This document shows, one piece after another, positions 53,743 through 64,000 of a stretch of 64,000 bases of DNA. Source of the stretch: Tuctoria greenei (Eukaryota > Streptophyta > Magnoliopsida > Poales > Poaceae); the NCBI GenBank assembly GCA_036927565.1, contig JAYESD010000008.1, positions 17,688,100 through 17,752,099 of the forward strand, written 5' to 3'. A program made the translations under genes and the position numbers. The notes beneath the pieces are model-generated. The model was not told where the DNA came from. It ran no database searches and was given only the letters and a program-made list of their open reading frames with translations. Every line of letters begins with the position of its first letter. Position 1 is the stretch's first letter.

Positions 53743-56609
53743 TGTGACACCCGGTTTCGAAAATGAACCAAGTGAACACATATGTGTGCTCAGGATGTTC
53801 AACACACATACACGAGTGCATTCACAAAAGAGCATAGAGAAAATTACCAGAAAACAAGATTAATTAACCAAATTTTATTACAAAATTCATAATATCCTCG
53901 AATACAAGCTCTAATGATTATTAATGACAAGTTCAACTAATGCAGCGAAAATAAACTAAATAAGCAACTAAGCAAATAGGGTACAGCGCAGCTCCAATCA
54001 ACACCACAGGCAAGCTGACGGCAGACACGACCTAGAACTTTGCATTATCACCGTTATACTCTCTATCCTGACCCGCAACTGTTGGTGGGGGAGTTGCAAG
54101 GGTGAGTACATGTCGTACTCAACAAGTGTAGAAAGTATGACATGTAACTGATCCAAATGATGAATATAATAATGGCTAAGTGCTGAAAAGTACATCAAAA
54201 CTTTTGAAAAGCAATATACTATATGTATGTGAAATAACCCATCATAAACAATGTAATCATCATAATACCAGTCCATATTCATTACTATCATCCATATTCC
54301 AGATTTCTCGTTACCAATAACCATAATTAATATCAGAATTTAATTCATAACCAGCCATAACCATAACCATATCAAACCATAACCATTCTCAACCATCCCA
54401 AATCCCAATTTTCTTATAATCATGTAGGTCATCCAGGCACTCATAACCGGGAGCACGGCTATCATGATAGTTTTATTAGACACTCTGCAGAGTTTGTACC
54501 ACTTTACCCATGTGTTTGTGATTTCGTCACCCGTCGGTGACTAAGGAACCTCCCTTATGCCAATTACACTTCCTTTGGTGTATGGCCAAGAGATCATGAA
54601 ATAGCCTTTACAAAGGGATTACTAGCCTATTTAGACCCCACTGAGGTTTCACCAGTGGCGATGCCTCCAAGTGAGCACATCTTCAACCAAGGGTCCCCTC
54701 TTGAGCCATTCGGATCCGAGGGTAGTCCCACCAATCATTAACAAACCCAATCCGACTACCCCTTCTCCGAGCATCCTTAATGGTCCAAATAGCACTGGCA
54801 AAGCCCTAATTAATTAGCTACGCCGCACCCATACTTGACCACGTGGTGGCACTGTAGTTCTGACTTATTCTCGCATGAACCGGTCCTTAGATCTAAAGTA
54901 AGCGAAACCACCATAACATCCAACCCACCACATACCTTGCTTGCTTAGATCACCCGTTACCATGTCATATTAATCAGTTCGGTATTAACCATAATCTCAT
55001 TAATGCATAATTAAGTAGTATAGTTGTTTTTCCATCCCAGTTAATTAAGCGAAGCAAAAAGGTAAAAAGCCCATCCCGACTCTCTACCATAAATTCTAGG
55101 TGACAAGGGTGGTTATACAACGCTAGTAAACTTCCTATCATAGGATTCCCATCAAATTGACACAAGCATGTAGTTTTGCAAACAAAACATTTATTTTAAA
55201 AACAGGATCAATATGCTTCATGGACACTTGCTTTACTCTTGGGATTGGTTCGGGTCGAAGCCTTCAAACTCTTGGTGTTGGAGATCCTCCGTGGCACTCT
55301 CTAGCGCAAATCCGTCTAATCCACACAATAAACATACAAGACAAGAATACAATCAAAGAGTGCACAAGTATTACTCAATATGACATGACATGCATGATTA
55401 ATGCAAATACGGGGTGAAACTTGTTAATGAGTTGATTTTAATGATCACTTACTAGTTCTAATTGCTTTTAACAAGTTTACACAGGTTTGGAGTTGATTTG
55501 ATCAAATTTTAGAATTAATTCAAAAGAAATTAACCAGGAAAATCGGACTAGTCTGCTAGGGACCGGACAAGTCCGCACTACGCGAGAACAGCAGATTAGG
55601 GTTTTTTAGATCGACGTGGATTTAGAGATTTGGGGTTGAATTTATATAAGGAAAAGAGAATAGAAGTTATACCAGGTGTTTAAAACTCCAATGAATCAAG
55701 GATCTTGGAGGTAACACTTGGATCTTGACGATCTAGGGTTGATGAAGAACTTGATGGTGAATTGTTGACAAAGAACGCAAAGTTGATGGAGATCTTGATT
55801 CTCTTTTGTTTCCTCCTCTTCTTCTTCTTGCTCTAGATCTCCTTCTCCCTCCTTGGTGCGGCTATTCACGAGCTAGGGTTTGGGTGTGGTGGAAAAGTTG
55901 CAAATAGATGTCAAGCCAAGAGGTGGGGTTGTTTATATAGAGGTGGAGGCTAGGGTTAGATGGATTTTGAGTTTGAGATGAGTAGGGGTCGGTTTAGAGT
56001 CCCACATGGGCTCTAAAAGAGTTAGGCACGACGTCCCTAGGCCCACTTAACGTAAAACCCAAGAAACAAGTCATGAAAAAAAAGATCAATTCAGAGTCAC
56101 GATTTATCGAACAAGTCCGAAAAGGATTGGACTAGTCCAAAGTTGTCTAGAGAGAAATAGGAAAAGTCCGGACTGGACATCGGACATGTTCGAACTTATC
56201 CAGAGGGGAAAAACAGACAAGTCTGGCAAATAATCGGACAAGTCCGACTTTAGTCAGAGAGGAAAACGGACAAGTCCGCTGGAACTCCGGACTAGTCCGG
56301 ACAAGTCCAGGGACTTAACGAATTTTCCAAGGGAATTGGAACACCGGACTAGTCCGCACAAGACCAGACAAGTCCGAAAGTGTCCAGAGGCAAAAACAGA
56401 CTAGTCCGCAGAAAAACGGACATGTCCGATCGAGGTGAGAGAGAAATCGGACTAGTATGCATCCAAAACGGACTAGTCCGCACTTCGTAGAATTCTTAAG
56501 TGCGGTTTTGTTCCAAATCAATTTTAAACTTATTCTTTTTATGAGGATTAATATTAGACACATATATGAATGTATGCAGGACATGATGCATGAAAATGAG
56601 GGTGTTACA
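53743..56609 (-). mobile_element. Solo LTR (2867 bp) of a probable Ty3 element
   Basis: Exact TSD CTTAC (53738-53742, 56610-56614). Ends TGTGACACCC...GGTGTTACA. Minus-strand TATA candidate CTATATAAAC (55931-55940). Palindromes of the CGGACTAGTCCG/CGGACAAGTCCG type cluster at 56084-56490, upstream of that TATA. Superfamily is inferred from the ends; orientation from the TATA. Confidence 0.85.
56084..56490. repeat. CGGACWAGTCCG palindrome array in the solo LTR
   Basis: About fourteen variants including CGGACTAGTCCG, CGGACAAGTCCG and CGGACATGTCCG; two more near 55544-55575. Confidence 0.88.
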
Positions 56610-56614
56610 CTTAC

Positions 56615-57250
56615 ACCATCACATCAATGAAATACATAAAGTAATGTAAGTCATGCTAGAAAACAAGTGTAATTTCAATTTAAGCAAGTCATAGTCTCCC
56701 TACCTAACCTATTTCAGAACTTGAAAGCATGACACATGTTGCTGTTTTAAAACTTTTAAAGCATGGATTTAAATCATATGACTTTGTAAGAGATTATATG
56801 CAGCATCAGCCTTATTCAAACCAATCAATCGAAACCTATATAATTTGACAATCAGAAACTTAAGAACATTGTTTTTGTCATACACGACTCCTTCCAAGTT
56901 CATATCTAAGCGAAATGATAAGCACTCACAAAAGAAGAAGTGCAATGCATGCATACTCTTTTGATCTTTCTTGATTTTTTTATAAAAGCTAAACATTGTA
57001 GAATATTGATTGATTAATTCTACATGATTGGAAGCACTTGCGAGCATGCAACAAGTCTGCAAGAAAGCTCATCATGACAAGATTTTGTGTAAGTAATTAT
57101 TCTAATGACTAGTCGTGTCAAAAACCACAAAATGTATAACACGAGTAATGTAGTAAGAACTTTCAGCATGTAAACGACAAAGTCATATATGAATGAAACA
57201 CTTATGCTCATATTTATTTTAATTTTAGGTTCACATATAGACTTTTCAAG
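56615..57250 (-). mobile_element. Non-coding 3' region of Copia J
   Basis: AT-rich, interrupted by the solo LTR. It lies outside the polypurine tract (minus AGGGGGAGTT, 57261-57270) and so is probably 3' LTR sequence of the Copia remnant, continuing at about 52970-53742. Confidence 0.45.
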
Positions 57251-57419
57251 TTGCAAAAACTCCCCCTCAATTCAAGCTATGATGATGCATAACCTCCTTT
57301 TCACTACGAATGAAATCAAAAGGTTTTATAAAATGCGAGACAATTGTTGTTCAATATCTACGTGGTGAAGCATAATGTTTATTTTTTTCAACATTATCAT
57401 GAAGAATGTGATACCTAAT

Positions 57420-59105
57420 ATCAATGTTCTTAGTTCTAGAATGTACATGATGTTTTAAGCAATGTAAATGGCACTAGTGTTATCAAAAAATAGTGAAACA
57501 CTATCTATTCAACCACATAGTCCTTAAGTGTTTGAACAATTCAAAGAATTTGTGAGCAAGCGCTAGCAGCAGCTACATTTTCGGATCTGGCCGTGTTTTG
57601 TGCAACAGAACTTTGTGTTCTAAAGGATCAAGCAACAAGTGAGTTACCAAGAAAATGATAAACACTCAAAATATTTTTCCTATCAATCATACAACCCCAA
57701 AATAAGCATCCGAAAAAGCTTTCAAATCAAGGGTTGAGGAAGAAAGAAGAAAAATGCCTAATTGTTGAGTTCCATGTAAGTACCTTAATATCAAAATTGA
57801 CGGCATGATGATGTCATGCGTGTGGTAAGCATGGAATCGTGCACAAAGACATACTCTAATTTGTATGTCTGGTATTAATGTCGTGAGGTACTAAAGTGAT
57901 CCGATCATGCTTCTATATTCTTTTTGATTACGGGTTCACCATCTTCATCAAGTTCAAGTGTTGTTGTTGTTCTCATTGGTGTCCGAATAGCTTGATATTT
58001 TCCATGTTGCAGTGCCTAAGGAGATCTTTCGTATACTTTGTTTGATGCACAAAGGTTCCCTCCTTAGTTTGTTTGATTTGTGGCCCCAAATAGTATGTGA
58101 CTTATCCCATCATATTCACCTCAAATTTTGAACTCATCATAGCTAAAAAGTTGGACACACGATCATGAGAAGCACAACCAAAGATAATATCATCCACATA
58201 CACTTGAATGAATAGTGAGTGTGTGTGATACATCTTTGGGTTTAAAAGAAAAAACAAAACCAAAATAAGCATGAGAGCTTGGATAGCAAACATGGATCGT
58301 GTGACTTTTTTGTGCAAGCTTCCAATAATATGTTGTGGAGGACGAATCTTGTGGATATAGAGAAGATTAGACACTTCACAAGATCCTCCTTCTTCACATT
58401 CATCACAAATTGAAGAACTTCTGGCTTGAGGATAATCAGGACCAGCAATGTTAGTTGTTAGAGCTGGCATGGTGCAAATTCAGGATCAGGAACAACATCA
58501 TTAGCTTCTGAATTTTTAGACAGCAACACTACTTCTTGGTCATCCTCAATAAAATTTATCAGCCCCTACGGATATGCATCTTAACCTGCAATGTTAGAGC
58601 TCGTACTTGGGGTAGCTTTGTCAAAAGACACCTCACATGCCTCCACAATTTTGTTAGTGTCAAATAAAAGCACACGATAGCCTCTAGTACGAGATGAATA
58701 ACCAAGAAAAATTACATTAACAGATCTAGCTTCAAATTTATCAAGATTACCATGTTTCTTCACAAAGCATTTGCAAACAAAGACTCTAAATGTGTAACAC
58801 TAGGTCTATGTCCAAATTGAAGTTCATATGGTGTTTTTTCTAGCTTTGCTCTCAAGAAAACTCGATTTGAGACATAATAAGATGTTGAAATTGCATCTTA
58901 TTTTCTAGGAGTGTGATATTCATCAAGCATAGTCCCAGACATCTCAATGTATGTTTGTTCTTTCTCTCTACAACACCATTTTGTTAAGATACATATGCTG
59001 AATAAAATTGATGATCTATTCCTTTTGCAGCACAAAAATAATCAAATGATTGGTTTTTAATTTCGATCCTATTATTACTTCTAATTGCTTTTAAAGATTC
59101 TCGGT
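57420..59105 (-). pseudogene. SIRE-like Copia J pol remnant
   Basis: Minus strand. Integrase pieces: NNRIEIKNQSFDYFCAAKGI and DHQFYSAYVS at 58984-59090, KFEARSVNVIFLGYSSRTRG at 58640-58750. RT: LFIQVYVDDIIFGCASHDRV at 58130-58210. RNase H: ENVAAASACSQIL near 57590. The RT N-terminus (about 200 residues) is deleted between PPQHIIGS and the YVDD box. Element K interrupts it at 59106. Confidence 0.87.
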
Positions 59106-59936
59106 TGTCGGTACCCTGCGTACCGGGTACCCCATGATACCGCAAGAAGTGCAAGAGAGTTCCACCTGTCAAAGCTGAAGACCTTCGTAGGACCCACGTG
59201 TCACACGGTATTGGACCATATGGGTAGCTCCATCACTACCACGTGTAATATAGGACCGGAGCTAAACTCCCTACATAGGGGAGCTCCGTGCTTGACACGT
59301 GTACAGTGACCCCGGACCTAACCCCCACTAGAGGGAAGCTTCAGTGCCACCGTGTGTGCAGCAGCTCCGGACCTACCTCCCCGCAAGGGGAAGCTCCAGA
59401 TCTGCCACGTGTTGAACCTCCGGACCTACAACAATAGTGGGAATACTAGCGGATCTCCAACGGCACGAACATCCAAGGAACAATAATTGCTACAATTACA
59501 AGGCCTGATTATATGCCATTATGCAATATTAATGGCGCACGATCAGAAGATCCTTAATACTGGTAACGCCACCATTAAAGCGCGTTATCACATTATTGGG
59601 GTGCTTAAACACACTTAATTGTGTATTAGGCAATAATAACCGTTGTGGCCACATGTCGAGCCAGACAACTCATGTAACAGCCATCCCTTGGTCTATAAAA
59701 AGGATGTGATGCACGATACAAAATGAGCAAGCTCATACACACGCAATTACCAGTATATCCTCAATACAACAACACACACCCCGTGGACTAGGATATTACG
59801 CTGAGGCGTCCCAAACCACGTATATCATTTGTGTCATCATCTTGTTTAAGATCTCTGCACGCCCTAACCGATACAAGAACCTCCGCGACCTACAACTTAG
59901 TAGTACCGGGGGAAGTGTCGTTCATACGCTTCGACA
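59106..59936 (+). repeat. 5' LTR of Ty3 element K
   Basis: 831 bp, TGTCGG...TTCGACA. TATA CTATAAAAAG at 59693-59702. Repeated CTCCGGACCTA / GTGACACGTGT-like words in U3. Confidence 0.9.
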
Positions 59937-59973
59937 TTTGGCACCCCAGATAGGGGGCGCCGTAGATCACAAG

Positions 59974-61363
59974 ATGGTGAACTCCGCCGCAGGATCATCT
60001 AATGGCAACAATGTTGCACAACCTGCTGGGGGAATCCCTCCAACATTCAACAACAAGCAGTTGCCGTTATTTCGGCGGGTGTCATGCCACCACCACCACC
60101 ATTTGCTCCGGAAAACAATGCTGGACAGCAGGATGGGGTATTCACGTCGGTCACAACATCGACGAACAACAACCCTGAGAATGCGCTGATTGCTGTGTGT
60201 ACTCTACTGGAGCGCCCACCAGAGCCCGGAGCACCTCAGGGTGCGATGGGGCAGTGGTGTGCTGATGTGCAGCAACTGGTTGCAGCTGCAGCTGATGCCA
60301 TTAGTAACCAAGGTCCTCCCCTTTCGGGGCAGGCGCCGACTCAATGTAGGACCTTGTCTGGGAGACTTGGTCCTCACGTATCACAACACCGGAGGCGTGC
60401 TGTATCTCAACAAGTGACATTGCTGCCTTCTGGGGCACGTCGCACCCATACCGTGTCGAGACTCTCGACGCATGATTTGCGGTCAGATCTTGACCGCCGC
60501 TACCAATAGCAGGATGGTCGTGTCCACATTAAGCGTGCAAGCGAGAGGCGAGAAGCTCGAGACAACCCTGCTCCAATGGGAGCAGGAGGAGGTTGTTCTG
60601 CCCTGGCTATGCATCTGCGCATGGTTAGGTGGCCTCAGAAGTTCCGACCTCATCTGTCGAATAAATTTGACGGGACTGCCAACCCTGCCGAATTCCTTCA
60701 AATTTACTCCACCTCTATCCTTGCGGCGGGGGGAAATGAGGCCGTGATGGCCAATTACTTTCCTGTGGCTCTAACTGGGACCGCTAGGTCCTGGTTCATG
60801 AGTCTTCCGCCCGACTCCATCAACAGTTGGGCGGAGCTATGCCAACATTTCACTGCCAACTTCAGGAGCTCTTACACCCGACCAGGCACCGAACTGGACT
60901 TGTTTGTCGTGAAGCAAACAACGGGGGAATCACTGCGATCCTTTATCCAGCGATTTTCTCAGGTACACAATATCATCCCCTCTATCTCGAATGCTTCTGT
61001 TATTGTCGCATTCAGACACGGCGTCCGGGACAAAAAAATGCTAGAAAAGCTGGCGACAATAGAAGTCACCAGTGTTACAGAGTTATTCAGCCTGGCAGAC
61101 AAGTGTGCCTGAGCTGCTGAGAGTCGAAAGATGCAATCAAAGCCAGCTCTGGAGGCTAACAAAAAGTCCTCCAAAGTTGAAGCCATGACCTCCGGTGGTG
61201 GCAAAAAGAAAAAGAAGTCCAACGGTAAGAAGAAGCCGTCGGCCGATGCACCTGATGCTGTGGCTGCTGCTCTGCTCCGGGTGGCCGGGGCCACGCCCCA
61301 AAAAATGACCTCGTCCTTCGTCAGAAGACGGAAACAACTCCAAAATGTGGTGTCCGATCCATA
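59974..61363 (+). pseudogene. Gag of Ty3 element K
   Basis: ATG at 59974; the frame shifts near 60080 and has TAG at 60507-60509 and TGA at 61110-61112. Gag core 60576-61112: KFDGTANPAEFLQIYSTSIL, YFPVALTGTARSWFMSLPPD, SINSWAELCQHFTANFRSSY. A Lys-rich tail follows. Confidence 0.9.
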
Positions 61364-62374
61364 AGATGGACAATCACAGTCTGGAGGACTGCCGAGAGGT
61401 TCAAAACCTTGTCGAGCGCTACAACAAGCGCCGAGAAGAAGCTCCTTTGTGTCAGCGGGAAGGAAAGAAAAAAGTTGACGAAGCTCTGGCCGAAATGGAG
61501 CTAGGTTTCCAGGATCCCAAGAAGGTCCTAAAGGTTGTGTACAACACAGTCGATGATGACTTTGACGTCTCTGACAACGAGCGTCGGAAGACCCTCAACA
61601 CCATCTACGGAGGGTCCTGGGACATCACCTCTCATCGCGTCCTCAAGACAATGCAGTGGGAAATGGCTGCCGTAGCTCCTGCTGCCAGGGCGGAACCACA
61701 TCGGAAGTGGATGGATAAGCCCATCACTTTTGATGCAGCAGGCTGCCCTAAAAACATGGTCGGAGCTGACCAACTCCCACTGATGGTATCTCCAACCATC
61801 AACAACTTTCAACTCTACCATGTTCTGGTAGACGGAGGCGCAATGCTCAATCTCTTGAGCTTTGAAGCGTTCATGAATATCCAATTGCAACTCTCGGACC
61901 TTCACCCCTCAAGACCTTTCTCTGGGGTAGGTCCGGGGGCCATTAGCCCCCCTCAGATCCATCACTCTCCCGGTGACATTCGGGACTCGGGAGAAATACA
62001 AGACCGTGAAGCTGGTTTTCGATGTCGCTCACATCAGTCTGCCCTTCAACGCCATCTTGGGTAGGCATGACTTGTACAGGTTCATGGTCACAGCTCACTA
62101 CGGCTATCTGGTGTTGAAGATGCCTACACCTTCAGGTGTTCTCCGGGTCCGTGGAGACCGCGCTACAGGAGTCACCGCGCTAGAGGAACTCCATGCGCTT
62201 GCCACAGCGCAAGAAGGAACCTCTGGCAAAGAGCTTATTGCTCAACCCACACTCGTCATTGAGGCTCAACCTGTGCACCACGTGTGCAACCAAGCGGCGA
62301 CACCGATGTTCCCGTCAAAGTCGTCCAAATCGATTCTGATGCTGCTCAGACCACCCGTATATCAGGAGGTTTGA
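61345..62374 (+). pseudogene. Zinc motif and protease of Ty3 element K
   Basis: WCPIHKMDNHSLEDC is the CHHC-like motif. HVLVDGGAMLNLLS is the protease core (VDGGA where relatives have VDGGS/A). After a frameshift near 61975, PFNAILGRHDLYRFM continues. Two frames. Confidence 0.85.
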
Positions 62375-62424
62375 ACAACAAATAGGAACTCGCGCTCATC
62401 ACTTTCCTCCGGGCTAATGTTGAC

Positions 62425-63255
62425 GTGTTTGCCTGGCAACCATCACAAATGCCTGGGATCCCTAGGGAGGTGATTGAGCACAATCTGAAGATTTATCTTG
62501 ACGCACGACCTGTACACCGGAAGCCCCGAAAGCAATCAGTCGAGCAACAAAACTTCATCCAACAGAAGATCAAGAAGCCGCTCGAAGCCGGTTTCATCCG
62601 GGAAGTTTTTCATCCAAAATGGCTGGCAAACCCAGTTGTTGTACCCAAGGCCAGCGGGAAGCTTCGGATGTGTATTGACTACACCACCTTAAATAAGGCA
62701 TGTCCAAAATACCCATTTCTACTACCTATAATAGATCAGATAGTGGACTCTACCTCCAGGTGTGAGCTATTGTGTTTCCTAGATGCATATTATGGATATC
62801 ATCAGATCCAAATGTCTAAGGAAGATGAAGAGCATAATGCCTTCATAACAGTATATGGATTGTATTGTTACACTACCATGACTTTTGGTCTCAAAAACGC
62901 CGCTTCAACCTTTGTGTGAGCTACGTACAAAACATTTGGAGAGCTAATTTGAGACTTGGTAGAGGTGTACATCGATGACATCGTCGTAAAGATTAAGAAC
63001 AAGAAGTCACTCCTTAACAATCTCCAAGCTGTCTTCGACAAGCTGCGCATCACGCGCACCAAGCTGAACCTGAACAAGTGTGTCTTCAGGGTTAGCTCCG
63101 GGAAGCTCCTTGGTTTCTTGGTGACTCACCGAGGAATAGAGGCAAACCTGGCGAAGATCAAGGCCATTGAAGATATGCTGCCCCAAACTCGCATCAAGGA
63201 CGTCCATAAGCTAACTAGATGTCTAGCCGTGCTCAGCGGTTCATTTCAAGACTAG
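62425..63255 (+). pseudogene. Reverse transcriptase of Ty3 element K
   Basis: GFIREVFHPKWLANPVVVPK, LRMCIDYTTLNKACPKYPFL, FLDAYYGYHQIQMSKEDEEH, MTFGLKNAASTF, VYIDDIVVK and FRVSSGKLLGFLVTHRGIEA. Stops at 62917-62919 and 62950-62952. Confidence 0.94.
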
Positions 63256-64000
63256 CAGAGCGGGCACTTCCCTTCTTCAGGTCATTGAGGAAGACCGGAC
63301 CATTCCATTGGTCCAAAGAAGTAGAAAAGGCGTTTCAAGAGCTCAAGCAGCTCCTCACCACATTACCAATCTTGGTAGCTCCAAACCCTGGTGAGCCTCT
63401 ACTGCTTTACATTTATGCAACTACAGAAGTTGTCAGCATGGTCTTGGTCACAGAAAGATCGAAGCCACATCCAGTTCAGGAGCCTAGACCCCTCCGGGAG
63501 GGTCCGGAGCAACCTCAAGGCGAGTCTGGATCCCATCCCCCAGGAACAGATCTTCAAGAAGGAATGCTAGAAGATCATCCTCTCTCCTCTGAGGGAGTTC
63601 TCACGACTGTTCAAGAAGATCTGGACCCCTCAGGGAGGGTCCGCGTTGAATAAGAAGAAGTTTCAGGCCCCTCCGGGAGGGTTCGAGAAGCTCAACAAGA
63701 ATGGTCGGACCCGGAGGGTCCGGGTCGATGGAGAGAAAAGTATGGATCCCTCCGAGAGGGTCTGGACCATCCAACGCCCAGTGTACTTCATCAGTGAAGT
63801 ACTTCATGATGCAAAAACTAGATACATCAAGGTGCATCAGCTGCTTTACGCAATTCTTATCGCCTCAAGGAAGCTTCGTCATTATTTCCAAGCCCACAAG
63901 ATATCTGTGGTAACTTCTTATCCACTACGTGCTATATTGCATAACCCTAATTCTACTAGGAACATCGCAAAGTGGGCAGCAGAGCTGGTCGAGTTCGATC
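63219..64000 (+). pseudogene. RNase H of Ty3 element K, with inserted repeat
   Basis: RFISRLAERALPFFRSLRKT, PFHWSKEVEKAFQELKQLL and EPLLLYIYATTEVVSMVLV begin RNase H. A repeat-rich segment (63475-63770) intervenes; VYFISEVLHDAKTRYIKVHQ and ASRKLRHYFQAHKISVVTSY then resume to the window end. Confidence 0.9.
63475..63770 (+). repeat. CCCTCCGGGAGGGTC palindromic repeat
   Basis: At least five variants of CCCTCCGGGAGGGTC (63490, 63626, 63670, 63745 and partial copies), each a near-perfect hairpin, within the RNase H region. Confidence 0.85.

Larger units (their letters stand above)
59106..64000 (+). mobile_element. Tat-type Ty3 element K, right part off window
   Basis: 5' LTR 59106-59936, PBS-like TTTGGCACCCCAGATAGGGG directly after it, then gag, protease, RT and RNase H on the plus strand, Ty3 order. 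The left TSD would be TCGGT (59101-59105). Several stops and frameshifts. Inserted in the Copia J integrase. Confidence 0.9.

Overview
This is a plant nuclear window, most likely from a grass (Poaceae). The evidence is a GC-rich first exon, the families of LTR retrotransposons, RTE and L1 LINEs and hAT MITEs present, and the density of nested insertions. It holds no bacterial operon, rRNA, tRNA gene or CRISPR array. I found one conserved host gene and more than twenty transposable elements or fragments.

The host gene is on the minus strand and fills about two thirds of the window. It is a homologue of tetratricopeptide repeat protein 5 (TTC5/Strap). I could assemble 13 coding exons from 51383 down to 10659. 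All junctions are GT-AG, every phase is compatible, and the result is 449 codons plus a TGA stop, close to the roughly 440 residues of the animal protein. The coding exons total 1350 bp in a 40.7-kb span, so almost everything between 10.7 and 51.4 kb is intron. Four introns (5, 8, 11 and 12) and intron 10 have been inflated by nested transposons, while the exons remain open.

Layout, left to right. 1-5725: two related minus-strand Copia elements (SIRE/Maximus-like gag with a zinc knuckle), one inserted in the gag of the other. Their long LTRs carry arrays of the palindrome CGGACTAGTCCG. 5726-9017: non-coding internal region and LTR of a minus-strand Ty3 (Tat-like) element. 9018-10658: AT-rich downstream flank. 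10659-15138: TTC5 exons 13 and 12; intron 12 holds a full-length but decayed RTE LINE with an 18-bp target-site duplication (TSD). 15139-22560: intron 11, with a Copia-type LTR fragment and two nested non-autonomous LTR elements. The inner one carries an antisense-to-window chimera of host gene pieces: Fes1/HspBP1, formate-tetrahydrofolate ligase and auxin response factor. 22631-30813: intron 10, with another small Copia LTR and a complete chromovirus (LTRs, PBS, PPT, chromodomain, TSD ACCGC). 31084-43312: intron 8, with a second chromovirus relative split by a TRIM-like element and by a complete Copia element, then an RTE fragment split by a mini-L1, then a SINE split by a hAT MITE. 43313-51383: exons 8 to 1; intron 5 holds a gag-only Copia whose 5' LTR contains a solo LTR that in turn contains a hAT MITE.

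51384-64000: the upstream side of TTC5. It has AT-rich sequence, a minus-strand SIRE-like Copia remnant interrupted by a 2.87-kb solo LTR (TSD CTTAC), and at the right edge a plus-strand Tat-type Ty3 element (LTR, gag, protease, reverse transcriptase, RNase H) that runs out of the window and is inserted in the Copia integrase. Most transposon coding regions carry stops and frameshifts. The best candidate for something undescribed is the host-gene-capturing element at 18504-20913, followed by the gag-only Copia family and the TRIM-like element with a GC-rich minisatellite cargo.
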